From Gordionus sp. m RMFG-2023 (Eukaryota; Nematomorpha; Gordioida; Chordodea; Parachordodidae): a stretch of 64,000 nt of DNA. Each line of letters opens with the position of its first letter. The stretch's first letter is position 1. The DNA lies in the NCBI RefSeq assembly GCF_954871325.1, contig NC_088775.1, forward strand, positions 85,289,561 to 85,353,560, written 5' to 3'. A program made the translations under genes and the position numbers. Below are positions 35,770-49,000 of this stretch, in pieces. The notes beneath the pieces are model-generated. The model saw nothing but the letters and a program-made list of their open reading frames with translations, did no database searches and had not been told where the DNA came from.

Positions 35770-38260
35770 CAAACTACAAACCGCGTCTCTTAATATAAAT
35801 GGAATGAAAAACAAATTAGCAGTGCTACTAAGAAATTTTGAAACGGAAAAATTGAAAATTGTTGGTATCCTGGAAACCCCCTCTCCATGAAACAATACCG
35901 CAGACTTTAAAGAAAGTTGCTTTGCTCAGGTACCACCTCCAATGGCTGGTTTGGAATTACATTCCTAATAAACAAAAAGAATGCAAAAATCCAAGATTAA
36001 GTTTGTACCCATTACTCTGAAGACTAAATTTAAGCCTACGATAATTGCAAATCTATACGCCCCACCAAAGAGGAACGATAGACTAGGTTTATAGATAAAA
36101 TGACAAATATGATAGACTCTCTGCTATCAAGATATAATATTATAATCCTAGGGGATTTAATCAAAATTGGTAAAACAGTAGAAAATGTTAATAATAATAT
36201 TACTGGACACTCGACAATAAAACAATCAAATAAGAAAGATAACAGAAAACTTCTCAATTTTTGCAAAAACAAAAACTTCAAATTCAAAAAGACCTTCTTT
36301 TACCATAAGGAAATAAACACATGCACTTTCGTAAGAGCCAATCAGAAATCCATAATAGATTTCTTCATCTCTAATATCCATGGGTGTTTCGATGACGTTA
36401 AAGTTTCTACTCATATTAAGTCTCACGGAATGGTGGTAGCGAAAATAACTAAAAAAAATATATGGGGCTTACCACAACAGGATTAGTCAAAATCCATCTA
36501 AAACCCAGGATAAATTTTTTTTAAAACTTTTCATTCACGGAAACATATCAAAGCACAAACGGAGATACATTGCTATTTGAACGTTAGTCAGGAGAAGAGA
36601 CAACTTTCAAAATATAACCATGTACGGAAATGTGGATGAATGTTGGAGTCTTTTTAAAATAGATATTGCAGAATCCTATAACACGCTGCCAAATGTAAAT
36701 ATCTCCAAGGAAAAAATGGATGTTTAATGAGACATTAGAAAAAATAAAACAGCTTAGAGAAGGGAATGACTTAAATAGAGACTTATGGAAAGGTATAGAA
36801 AAACTGCTGCGGAGAGATAGAAGAATCTACAATGTAAGAAAGGCCATTGAAATTGATAAGGACATGAAATAAATTAGGATTTATGACGCTTACAAAAAAT
36901 TAAAATATTTCTGTAAACCATACAGTTTCAAGAAAATCCCCTCGTTTTAACGAATGGAAAGGACATCATTGACCAAGAAGAGCAGATAGCTTTATGGCTA
37001 GATTATTACATGATGGTTTTTGATTCAAGAAAAATATTTCGTCCAACAAACACAAATATGAACCCAGCCCCGCCCTGGTCGGGTTTCTCCATAGATGTAA
37101 TCGAAAAAGTAGTTAAATAACTGCGGAAAAATAAGGCTACCAGGCTTGACAATATTATTGCCGAATACCTAATAATTGCACCCAAAAATGTATCTTCCTT
37201 TCTTCTAACCCTTTTCAATAAAATCTGGGAAAGCGCCAGAACCCCAGCGGAATGGAACAAATCCTTTCTGTGTAATTTTCCCAAGATCAAAGACATTAAG
37301 AAATTTACAGATTATCGTGCTGTATCCCTCACATCTTTTGTATCTAAAATCTTCATGGTCCTTCTAAACAAGATTATCATAAGCATTGAATCAAATATTA
37401 TCAACATCCTAAAAAACCACTACTCCAATCTATCTGCTTGTATTTCAAAATTAACAATAAAATATCCCCTCCCCCCCCCCCCTTCAGAATAAAAAATACG
37501 TGATACAAGGATGTACACTCTCGCCACTCTTGGTCCAAATTATAAAATCATAAAAGAAGCACTTGGTGGATCCGATCTAATAGAGGTTGCGATATAAAAA
37601 ATAGGATTATCTCATATGCAAATGACATTATTGTGATATTTACAAGTATTGGTGAAACAAAAAATTTATTTTACCTATTGGAAATCTAAGTCTCAGAATG
37701 GGACATAGGATCAACTTTAACAAAACTTTCATCCTTTCTTGCCCCAATTCACTTCAAATACAAAATTTTGCAATAGGAGGGTTAAGATAGTGAATAAAAT
37801 AAAATATTTGGGAATCATGATAGACAATAAAGGATGCTGCAAGGAGGAGATGAAAATAACGATACAGAAAGCGAGAGGGGCTTTTTATAAATACATGGGG
37901 ATATGGAAAACCATAGAGATCTCAGTGTTCACCAGACCAAGAATCTTCAACTCAACTATAATCCCAATATTATTTTTTTGGTGGAGACATATGGGAATTA
38001 AATAAGACAGAAAACAGGAGATTGCAAACCTTCATAAATAATTTCTTCCACACTATAAATGGTATTTTTTTTCCAAGTAGTTATATTAAACACCAATATA
38101 TGGAGAATATCAAAACACACCCCAATAAACATTACCTTAGAGAAACTCCGAATTCAATTCCTGCCGGTAACATAAAAAACTCTGACCATAGTGCATGATG
38201 CCATAACATGAGCTATATACTTACAAAATGAAGGAATACACGAAATATAAATTATTATGG
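35770..38260 (+). mobile_element. LINE (endonuclease plus reverse transcriptase), decayed
   Basis: Near 35785 SLNINGMKNKLAVLLRNFET matches the start of an APE-type endonuclease. 36100-36486 is an open endonuclease middle (ILGD, LLNFCKNKNFKFKKTFFYHK, NTCTFVRANQKSIIDFFI). Around 37020-37400 reverse transcriptase motifs appear (KNKATRLDNIIAEYL, LFNKIW, DYRAVSLTSFVSKIF). 37739-38005 holds the thumb/connection part (IVNKIKYLGIMIDNKG, ARGAFYKYMGIWKT). The style fits RTE/CR1-type LINEs. There are many frame changes and stops (at least five), so it is long dead. No poly(A) tail or duplication was identified. Confidence 0.85.
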
Positions 38261-38559
38261 TATTATAAGACAATAAAAGACGTGATTGAGCTAAATGTAA
38301 ATATGAAAAAAATAAATAATTGCAAAATTGCCATTAAAAACCTATTTCGGATCAAGAAAGGATGTTTAAAATGAAAAATTCTAGGCTTAATAAAATCTAA
38401 AATATCATTAGTATTTCTAAATATATTTCATAAACCATAGCATACGCCTCCAACGGATAAAGTAAATCAAATACTTGAATTTTTCTCAAAATTAATGTTA
38501 AAGGATAATACTTAAATTAAAAAAACATTCAAAACCAACCCTTAAATTAATTAAATTAT

Positions 38560-38830
38560 ACTACAGTTCTCGGACATAGCTTTTGTTTTTAACCCGCTCT
38601 CTTTTTTACAAACCCTAAGGACGTCTGCAACATTCTTTCCGAATGTTGCGCGTACAAGTATGTGCGGCTTGCCCACAAACGTGTAGAAGACTCCTCATAT
38701 TCTTTGTACCCAAATTAAATTTTGTTACAATTAGATGGAAATGAGGAAATCCTAGCGCAGCTCTTTTATATTTTCAAAGCTAGAGGGCAATCCGCTTTAT
38801 ATCACGTGAAGTAGCGAATAGTTATTTTAA
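38560..38830 (+). other. Coding-like patch, unrecognised
   Basis: A GC-richer stretch encodes CNILSECCAYKYVRLAHKRV in one frame and SATFFPNVARTSMCGLP in another. It might be a decayed exon or transposon fragment. I do not recognise it. Confidence 0.25.
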
Positions 38831-38939
38831 TAAAATAATCACAAAAATATTTTTTAAATATGGCGTATAAATATGAAAATAGAGGACACGTTGGATGACG
38901 TGATCTATCACTAATATCAAAAGGGGCACCTAGGTTTAG

Positions 38940-39115
38940 TAGCTAGTAAATATATTTTATTTTCATTAATATTGAATAGAAATAGAATTATATATTATAT
39001 GATATTAATCTCAAATTTTTATTTTAAAAAAATTTAATTTTTTTAAAAAAATGTTTCTGAAAATTATATTTAATAGAAATGATTGATTGTTTTTTAGCAA
39101 TGCAAGTATTCAGTC
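38940..39115. mobile_element. Possible second MULE arm fragment
   Basis: GAAATGATTGATTGTTTTTTAGCAATGCAA resembles the arm's GATAATGATTGATTGCCTTTTAGCAATGCA junction, preceded by AT-rich arm-like DNA. Short and diverged. Confidence 0.45.
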
Positions 39116-39359
39116 ATACTTAGCATTTATTTACACAGAGCAGAAGTTATTTCACAAATCTTTTAAAATATTGAATAATAAAATTAATAATTTATAGGTT
39201 CATCATTGTCTATAGCTAATAAAGTATAAGTCGCAGATTTATAATAAGCTATAATTGTTTAGAATATATTTAAGAGCTCTATAACAAATTAATCTTAATA
39301 ATGATAAATTTCTCTATAATGCAGTAATGCCACCTTTATTTATTTTATTATAAAAATAT

Positions 39360-39600
39360 TTATAAAGAAAAATCAACAAAGACGTAAAATTTCTTTTGAA
39401 CTCTTAAATGTTTTAATATTGACAATTCCGATTTATTAGCGAAAGAGATCCATAAATCTTTGATATAATACAAGCACAGCGAGTTAAGATTTATTTTAGC
39501 CAATTTGCCCGGCAAGTTAGTTAAATGTTTATCCACTATTTGCAATAAATTTATGCTACCAATTTCCTTACCAGTTAAAATTTAAGAAATGTCTGGGCCC
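39360..39600 (-). other. Unrecognised open frame
   Basis: A minus-strand frame (LTNLPGKLAKINLNSLCLYY, LWISFANKSELSILKHLRV) is protein-like and has better composition than its flanks. It has no start or neighbours I can connect it to and could be a relic of a host exon. Confidence 0.25.
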
Positions 39601-40580
39601 GATTTATTAAATTTTTTGTACTCATTTTCTGGCCATCATATTTTTAATTTCTTCTAATTTTGCTACTGTATGTCAATTAAGGCCCTAACCTCTATCTCAA
39701 TAAAAACGGTTTTATAAATCACTTCTATTTTGATATCGGTTGTATTGTGCATTTTCTTTTAATTATACATAAATAATTTGTTTAATTTCTTGTAAATTAA
39801 TTATTTTATTTATTAATATTTTAGTTAGACGGCTCCTTAACTCCTTAAACAAAAAAAAATAAGCATATTGTAATTTAAAGTTTATTAAAATTTCACGAAT
39901 GTTTCTATGACATAGGGGAAAAAATATTTAAATTTTATTTCTAGATTTAATTTGGTTATCCATTTTTTTATAATAGAAAGAAATAAGCGTATTTTTGATA
40001 TTTCAAAAATTATTAATCAAATTTAAAATATGAGATTTGTGAGGTCGGGCCATTTCATGTCTGAATGCCATACTTATCATATCTCTGGTAGTGAAGGACA
40101 ATGGCCCGGTTTTGTCGGTCTTAGACAGAATCGATCTTTTTTGAGGACCTCAGTCTGAGAGGTTTATTTTTTACGGTCCAGACCGTGATCTCGGTTTTTT
40201 ATTAATATTTTAAGTTTGCTTTACTATTCAACAGAGTTGTTAACGAGCGGAGCTCCAAAAACAGCTGGAGCGGGGAGGAGCGGGAGTAGCTCCTTTTAAG
40301 GTTGGAGCGGAAGAGCGCCGCTCCTTTAAATTTAATATATAAATTATATTTTTTTATAAATATTAATAATATTTGTTAATTAAAATTTAATGAAAATAAA
40401 ATTTTATTTTATTTAAATTTATTCATTATAAAATGTTGAGCCGAGTTTTATATTGATTTTTCATCTAATCATTTTAAACATCAGTTTTTCCTTTTTATAT
40501 TGAAAATTTTTTGAAAAATCTTGTAAGTCATATTAATATTCATTTTATAGATATATAATAAAAAATAGTTTTAGATATTA

Positions 40581-41873
40581 TGGATTTAGAGATCATAGAA
40601 GAAGAAACCGAATTTCCATTTCCACCATATAAAAAATATTTCAAGCTTATAGATGATAAAGTCAACTTAAAGGCGAAATGCCTATATTATGTATTAACAA
40701 CAAAAGGATATCTTTCTCTAAAATCTCAAGCTTTAATTTAAAAAAACATTTAAAAGTAAAATCATATCATAAATAATAGGGCAGAAAGCTTTGAATATCT
40801 CCCTCAACATTCACGATGTGCTTGCCACAATCTCAATTTGTTGTCAACAGTTGACGCAGAGAAAGCTTTAGGTGATAGAAGCTTTCAAATAGTATCTCAA
40901 AGTTTATTCCAAAAGTGTCAATCTTTGTGGAATAAACAAAATATGTCTACAAATATGGCGGACGATATTATCAGAAAGTTGGGTAGGTATCTAATATGCC
41001 TAAATTTCACTAGGTGGAATTCGTATTATGAGTCTATTTGCTAGATAAAATATTAGATGAAAAACAAAAGGACCTTGATGAGTTGTGTGATAACCATGGG
41101 CTTATACGTTTTAACTCCCAAGAACGTAAATTTATTAAAGAGTATAGTCAAGTAAATATTAATATAATCGTTATCATAGTGAAATAAATAAATTTTAGGT
41201 TATGGAGCCTATAAAAAAAGCTCTAAAAATCCTTGAAGGGGATCTTCATATGGACATGGGTTTCCTAAGTCCAACCATTTCTAAACTTATTTCAAAATTA
41301 AACGAATTAGCAGATTTAGAGTTTTGCCAACCTCTTGTAAAGTCTCTTATAAGCGGTATTAATAAAAGGTTTATAATAAAAAATAAATTATATCTATTTA
41401 AATAACTTTATTGCAGATTTTCTAATATTTATAATGATGATAATATCATTGCAGCGATTGTCCATCCTGCATTCAAATTGAATTGGGAATGGATAAAAAA
41501 TCCAAAAAATATGGAACTAAAAGGCAGATTAATTAATTTTTTAAGGAAACAAATACCCGAATATGGAACTAAAAGGCAGATTAATTATTTTTTAAGGAAA
41601 CAAATACCCGACGGAAAAATAGCTACTACTAGTTCACGGGAACCTTGCAATGATTTGGAAGATTTCTTTGGATTCCATGAAATTGATCACCATGAAGATA
41701 ATATATTGGATAGATATTTTTTAAATAATGATAGCAAAATTACTATTTTTGAACAATTCCCTGAATTAAAAAATATTTATATAAAATACAATACCCCGTT
41801 TCCTTTAAGTGCTCCTGTGGAGCGCCTATTTAGTATTGCAAAACAGGTCTTAGGGAGAGGCGTGGGTGTTTGT
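40581..41873 (+). pseudogene. hAT transposase with BED zinc finger, decayed
   Basis: In order: an acidic N-terminus and BED-like finger (FPPYKKYFKLIDDKVNLKAK; the second Cys of CxxC is Tyr here), HSRCACHNLNLLSTVDAEKA at about 40810-40860, RWNSYYESI, LEFCQPLVKSLISGINKRF, IAAIVHPAFKLNWEW, and the C-terminal dimerisation motif PLSAPVERLFSIAKQVLG. One in-frame stop follows the finger (about 40739) and another follows YYESIC (about 41042). Two stretches (around 41141-41201 and 41348-41416) look like short introns or insertions. A 51/52-bp tandem duplication at 41510-41612 stays in frame and repeats INFLRKQIP. The final arginine-rich end is truncated. Confidence 0.85.
41510..41612 (+). repeat. In-frame tandem duplication in the hAT transposase
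   Basis: Two adjacent copies of a unit starting ATATGGAACTAAAAGGCAGA and ending AAACAAATACCCGA, 52 and 51 bp. The one-base length difference changes the frame in the first half and restores it in the second. Confidence 0.9.
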
Positions 41874-42159
41874 TAGATTCTAATTTAGAAATTACTTTTA
41901 AAAGCTAATAAAAGTTTATAAATATTTTGATATATCATATAATATAAATAAAACGTTTTGATAAAAAAATATGATTTTGTTTCGTGTACCTTCTAAAAAA
42001 ATGAAAATCAAAGGAGCGGTTATGGAGCGGAACTCCATTAGTTGGAGCGGTAGCGCTCCTTTTAATATGTAGTAGCGGGAGCTCGCTCCTTTTGAGAAGG
42101 TAAGAGCGGGAGCGGGAGCTCGCTACTTTTAAAAAGGAGCGTTAACAACTCTGCTATTC

Positions 42160-43005
42160 AATTAATATATTTTACATTTTTTTGTATATTTTATTTTATT
42201 TTTTTAGAGGAGTTATTTTAATATTTGCGAATTTTAAGTTCATTTTTATTTTTGCAATAAGAAAGCTAGTGACCTGAAAAATTTAATATATTTTTTTTGA
42301 TTGTAAAAAAAATTATTCTACAAATAAAAATTTTAGCGCCTTGTTTCTTGCAAAAATTTTAAAATATATCAATTTATTTGACAAAATGTATTATAATATT
42401 TTAAAAAAATAACTAGCACAACCCGAAATAATTTTTTTAAAATAGACTGGGCCCGGGCCGTGATTTGAAGATCTCTAATGAAAACCATAAGTTTGTAAAA
42501 GAAGCATTTTACTTATAGTCCCAAAAAACAGGAATAAAATTAAGTAAAAACCAAAATATTTTTGTAATAACAAAACAATAAAAAGACCGGCCCTGTGCTG
42601 ATTTGTTTATTTAGAACCGCGTTCCGGTCCGAGTGCATCTGTCGGGTGGTGACCTTCACTAATCTCTGGCACACATTAATGATATATTTAAAAAAAATAT
42701 TTATGGATTCTTTCCGCCACATTTTTAGGCGCTAAAATAATTTTTTTTAGGAATATGGGCGCCATATGTTATGTTTTTTATTTAAACATCTCCTGATTAT
42801 ATTTAAAATTCAAATTGTAATTTAAAAAAATAAAATAATATTTGCTATCGTATATTCGGATCTGATATATATATAAAAGTAATATATTCATATTTTACAA
42901 TATATTTATGCTAGGAACAAACATATTTACAACAATCAAATATTATATATTAATGATAATATATAATATTAATAAGTCAGTGGATGAGAAATTTTAATGC
43001 ATAGA
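42160..43005. other. PPP5C 3' flank
   Basis: AT-rich DNA with the tail of a family A-like element to about 42480. An ATTAAA lies shortly after the PPP5C stop on the minus strand and may serve as its polyadenylation signal. Nothing else is supported. Confidence 0.4.
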
Positions 43006-46000
43006 TCATAAAAATCCCATCAATGAATTTGCGTAGGCCATCGCTTTCACATTTGGGTGAGGCTAAATATAAAATGGAAACATACATATTTTAAAAATTA
43101 TATACCCATTAATTAAATTTCTTTTATGACAGTATTTTTTTTTAAAAAAAAATAAAAATATTATAATAATTACCACTGCTTCAAAAGTTGTAAATTTTGG
43201 AGTCAAATTGTCAGCCGTTAACGTAATATATGCCCCTTTATTGCCTGTAGAATCACTGTTGTCAAAATTATAATAATTTAATTAAAGAAATGAATATGCA
43301 TTTTTTAATCTATTTATTATCATCCATTGAAGGGTATCCATTTCTGAACATAAAACTATATTTTTAATAAAAGAAAGCCAAAAATGGTGTGTGGCATATT
43401 TTAGCCGAATAAACTCAGTTTTTACCCACTATCAACTCAGCCCTTATCTTTTGTTTCAGAAAAATATAACCCAACTTGAAGAATACAATCAATTAAATTA
43501 CGCCTCAATGCTCAGCAAATTATCTCCGACTAGCGCCAGTGAATTGGGCCAAATTTGTCGAAATTTATAGATTCAAAAAAAAATATTTATAAAGTTATAT
43601 GCACTGTGATTGTGAATAGACCATTTTTTTAAATTTTTTTTTTACAATACCAATAATTAGGAGCGGAAAAAACGGTGACGCATTTACCATCGTGAGCAAC
43701 TTCGTAGCCATTATCCTTAACCTCGTGACTTCGTATTATGTAGTCCAAGCCATTTTTCTCCAAAAATCTGTTAACAAATTAGATTATTTGATTTTTTTAA
43801 AATTCATGATTAAAACATCACAAAAAATAGATAACGCATGTCTTATTGATTGAAAAGGGGGGGGGGGTGCTGGGTCTAAAATCAAAGACATATAATAATT
43901 ACCGAAAACGTATGATTCATTTATTGGAATGTATTTTAGTGTTGTTTAAATACAAATCAGCAGGTAACATGCCGACATATAAAAAAAATTGCATAAAATT
44001 TTAATGAAAATTATTTATATGGGGAAACAATGGCGTGTTACCAGCCATTATTAATACACATTTAAATAAATAAATCGCCAATCTAGGTATTGGTTTCTCG
44101 TCTTTTTTTTTCTTTTTTATAATTCGATATAACTGTCTTAATAAATTAATAAATTATTACCTTGCGAATTTACAGTAAATGCGTTTTGTTCAATCTGTGC
44201 GGTATTTAATGCCGCTATTTACAAAATTAAGCCAATAAATCGGTATAATTTATAAATATGGAGTGAAACGATGAAAACGCTACGAAAAAATTTGAAAATA
44301 TCTATGTTGCGTTGCGACGTATATTTCAAAAAAATCATCACAGTGAAGAATCAGCTGTGAATTCGATAACGTTAAATAGAGCATTGCTTGAACAAAACGG
44401 GTTTACTATAAATTCAGCGTAAGTCAAAATCTAAAATGTATTTTTTTAAAAACCTCAAAAAAGTTGTTCCAGCTGCCTTTTCTAAATAGAATTCTGTATT
44501 CATAATTAAAAACAAAATATAAGAACGAGCTAAGCCTCAACCCGAACATTATGTAATGTGTATAAGTATGTTCTTTTTTTTAAAAAAACTTGTGGGTAAC
44601 ATCGGGTCCAAAAGCAATTCCGACTCCTCTCTTGCTTGGAGCTCTGCCATTTGGGAATTGCGGATCTGACCATAGCAATTCGCACATTAATCCTTTTTCA
44701 TTTGAAATAATTTAAATATTGGTAAATAACGATAAATTTGATAGCCTATTTCAAATATTATTATTTTTTTTTTAAAAAAACAAATTCTTTTGTTTTAATC
44801 ACCTAGAGGACGCCAATGTTTTATTTTTTAAATTCTGAAACAAACCTCTTGGGGCGATGTTAGGTTTTAAATTTGAAAAGGTCATAGAAGATAGGGGAGC
44901 CACTTATCATTTTAACATTTATAAATATTAGTTTCCCCGTGAGTGAAAAGGTAGTACAAATGGTAAATACATAATCTAAAAGTTCTGCATGGACACCTCT
45001 TTGACTACGGCTCGTTCAAATTTATTTTCAAAGAATTATAAATTCAGGCAGAAGCTGGACAAATTATATTCTTAAATTTTTTATATTGATACGACTGCCA
45101 ATGTTATGGCATTAATTAGCCAACTTATTTTGAGAGAAGAATTTCTGCTTAAATACTTTAAATAATCTTTAATTGTATAAAAAAAATTCTGACCACTTTC
45201 TGGAGGTTCTCTATTTCTGTCAATTTTGCGAATATCATCTAGAGTCACGTCGTCTTGACTGAATATACCACCGTGCATTACCTAATAACGATGACAAAAA
45301 TTATTGCACAATAATTAACTTTCTTTCTTTTCTGTATGACTTAAATTATTAGTAACTTTGGTAAATTTTTTAAACTTAGTTTTCATCATTATTCTTGTAT
45401 AGATTGTTATTAATCATAAACGTAACCGATTTTCTGAAAGGGGTCTAAACCCGCCCCAGGTCAAATTACCCCGAGTTCATGGGATTTCTATAAATCGGTA
45501 CCTGTTCAGTGTGTGATCTCATTTCAAAACCCTAATTCGGGTTCACACAAATATATAAAATATGCGCATTTATTATTTTCTTTTCTTAATTATTGAATAA
45601 ATATAAACACCTTAAATTTTTTTTTGACACGAATAATTATAAAATAAAGCTATATAAGATTTGTTTAAATATATTTTATATCATCTTCTGATGAAATTTG
45701 ATGAGCCAAAGTTTAAAAATACCCTAACTTTAGGCCATTTTTAAAAAATAAAAAATATTATAAAAAACTGGTGTTAAAGTTTTGACGAAATTCTAGAAAG
45801 AATCACGGTTTTGCAACCATAAAATAGGGTAGCCGCATTAGTTAGAAATTGAGATAAGGCTCATTTATAACCTTATTTCCTATATGGGTCGCTACACCTC
45901 GTATCAAACAATTAATTTCACTGATTGTAAATTATCGTTCGTCTTTTGGCGGCTAATGGAGGTCTAAAAAATTCCCTGAGGTCTGGGTCTAGAATAAGAT

Positions 46001-49000
46001 TACCGTCTCCTCAACGGGGTGTAAAAACCACTTAAATGGGTAGATGTCAGGAAATGCCCCAGATTGTAAAAACCCTGCTAAAAAATTTCCTAATGATTAA
46101 ATCAGGGGGAAAACTGGCCAACTTAGGTAAACCTGGAAATCGTCATTTAACGGAGAAGAAGAATAGGGATAGAGCCAAACAAGGGAACATATTTGATTAA
46201 CCAATCAAAAAGAAACAAATTGGTTACCCAAAATCTCTTCTTATAATGTTAACAGATGGCCATGGTGTTTCTAAAAAATTTCGCGAGTTTAAGAAAAAAA
46301 ACTGAATCAAACAAACTGAGTTATAACCCTTATAATATTAAAAATCAAGTAACAAAAATATATTTAAAAAAAAAGGAACAATATTTACCAAAACTTTGCC
46401 CTGTATTAAATAGGCTAAAGGTAGGAGGCAAAATATTTCGGCAAAATACGTGTAAATGGTTTGACTATATTTGCTTTTGACTTCCCCTTCGAACCCGTAC
46501 ATTTGATTCATTGTAGCAGTCTCGTGGTTACCTACGTACATGTTTATTATATTTTTTTTGCAAGAATATATATTTTTGGAATTCCTTTAGGAGAAATTAT
46601 AAATTTATCCTTTAATTTATATTTGAATTTTACCTCGCAAAAATATGTATTTTTGCGAAGAAAGAGCGACATTTAGCTAGTGTCGAAATTGTGATATTAC
46701 ATAAATAAAATTGATTAAAATGAAAATTCAAGTGTGCGAAAGAATGAATTAACAAAATATCATGAAGATTTTATACTACCACGATTCACATTGGATTGCT
46801 TGCCAAATATGAAAATTGACAAAATTACTTAATTATGTATATTAACATTATGTCTAAAGTCATTATACGGGGAGTGTATATTACCCGCTAAAAGATATTT
46901 CTGTGAATATTTTGATGTAACCACTTGCCTCTATTTTTGGACTCCCAATTCTCCAATTAAATCGACCCAATCTTTAAGTAAAAAAAAGAGAAGATGCGCA
47001 TAAGAGATGCCATATTTTATAAAACATATAAGCATTTGCGAATTATGTGAAGGTTCTGATGTGATGGGAGAATTTTTAGGGGGTCAAAGCTGAATATTTT
47101 TTCAAATATTTTGACTAAATAGTAAGGAATTGCGAGCAAGAATGGGGAATAGAAGTGATTGGAGTGGTAATGAGAAGAAATAGGCTAAGATGGCTTGACA
47201 AAAGATGACTGTGTCATGTACCTTGATGGAAGTAGGAGGATCAGAACTTCGAGGAAAGCCTAAGATGATGTGAATAAAGGTGATAGCGGCGGATATGAGA
47301 AAAATGAATCTTACAAATCGGATGGAATCAGCCTACAGACAGTTTTGTTGTCAGATAGAATCATTTTATTTTTTTATCTAGAAAACAAATTCCTGTATTT
47401 TTTCTATATAGGATAAGGTTTTTTAAAATTGGGTTCGGGGAAATTGAAAACTTCAATTGCTTTAGGGAAGAGGACAAGAGATTCTTCCAACGTCGAGGTG
47501 CTAATTATTTATTAAATCCAAAATCGAATTTGGATTTAAAATCATGGGTGAGTCATGAATGCCAGGGCAAATAAAAGAGGTTTCGAGTGGGCCCTCTGTT
47601 GGATGCCTTCATCGGAATCCAACATTTTGTGCTGAATAGAAGAACATGTTTCTAAAAATGAGCAATCCTAATTTGCTATCAGTGGAAGTAAACTGCCTTT
47701 TAAGTCACCTTCATTATTTTTTTTGATAACTTGCTGCAATGCCGATGGAGATCAAAATCATTATTTTGCGTCTTAAATAGGAAATCGGACATGTAGAGGG
47801 AAGTCGGAATTATCGAAGTTATATTTTATGTGGTCATAAAGTGATATATAGACTTATGAAGAAGTAATGTTGCATTTGTTGTTAAAATTTAAGAATTAAA
47901 ATCACTAAATTTCATAATCTTTATTTTTAGTGATCATCATCGGATTATTACTTTTAATCAAATCCCAAAACTTCAATGCAATCACGATTATTGGTCATTA
48001 ATTTTTATCAAAATATTTAGTTTTCAAAAAATTCCTGTTTCATCATTAGTTGGATTCGTTACTTTAATTAAACAAGTTAAAAAAGATTGCAGTTTGAGAG
48101 GCTAAAATTAAGATATTATAAGAAAATACATATATTTATATTTATTTAGAAGTTTTTTTTCGCGAGATATAAATTTTGTTTTTTTTACAGGTTATAAATA
48201 AAATTTAGAGATTAATATTTTTTTAAAAAAATGAATAAAAAGTGCTAAATATAATAGCTGTTTACAAATTGAAACGTCCCAGTTTTGTGTTTTTATTTCA
48301 AATAAAAGTATTTTATGTTAAGAATATCGAATCAAATTTTGACATTAAATAATACAAAAAAAGGTGATAACATATTACTTTGACAAACTTTTCGTTTTCA
48401 TAGTATTATTGCAAAAAATAAACTAAAAGAAAGAAAAAAAAAAGAAAAAAGAATCACAAAACTACTCTGGAAAATTAAATAATAATATAAAATATACACA
48501 AAAATTTACTAAAAAAAAATTATATGAATTGGAATAATAAGGCAAGCACAAAAGATCAGCCGGGACCGGAGTCCTCAAAAAACCCGTCCGAACCGGTCTA
48601 AGATAGTTAGAACTGGACCGATGAGGTTCTTTGATATTAATAAAATATAATATAATTTAAAAAAAACCTCTTGTAAGGTAAAACGAATTGGGGTATAATG
48701 CTTTGAAGGCGAGAAGCGTTAACATGACTTCAACGGAGAACGAACCCCTATCCACGAAATCGCCATTGAATAACTTTTAATTTTTTTTGATTCAATATTT
48801 TTTCAAAAAAGTATTTTTAATTAAAAAGATTGATAAATATTTTGTTTTCCCCGTGGACAGATCAAGTGTTATTGCTAAATTGGATTTTTTTAAGCTGTAA
48901 AGCCTAAAGAGACTGATATCTAGTCATTTTTAGACGAAATCTATCACCTCATCCTCGAGGTTTTAGCGTAGATTACGTCCTAACTTGATTCGAAAGTTTT

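Larger units (their letters stand above)
40232..42153 (+). mobile_element. BED-type hAT transposon with perfect 8-bp duplication
   Basis: 1,922 bp. Left end CAGAGTTGTTAACGAGCGGA, right end GGAGCGTTAACAACTCTG; duplication CTATTCAA at 40224-40231 and 42154-42161. Subterminal DNA at both ends is full of GGAGCGG/GAGCTCGCTCC words, probably transposase-binding sites. The element carries a decayed transposase (next entry). Perfect duplications suggest a fairly recent insertion despite coding damage, so it may have moved with help from another copy. Confidence 0.93.
40030..42480. mobile_element. Possible family A-like element split by a hAT insertion
   Basis: GC-rich blocks with GGCCCGG and GGTCTTAGACAG words at about 40040-40200, and GGGCCCGGGCCGTG ending AGATCTCT at about 42430-42476, look like the two sides of one family A-type element. 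The hAT at 40232-42153 sits between them with a perfect duplication. Confidence 0.45.

Noticed and set aside
45081-45278. Separate small gene with [15 protein letters not shown]
   Set aside because: It is PPP5C exon 10 read into its intron. The true exon is 45281-45194.
46338-46541. Separate small gene with [16 protein letters not shown]
   Set aside because: It is PPP5C exon 9 plus flanking intron. True borders are 46531-46389.
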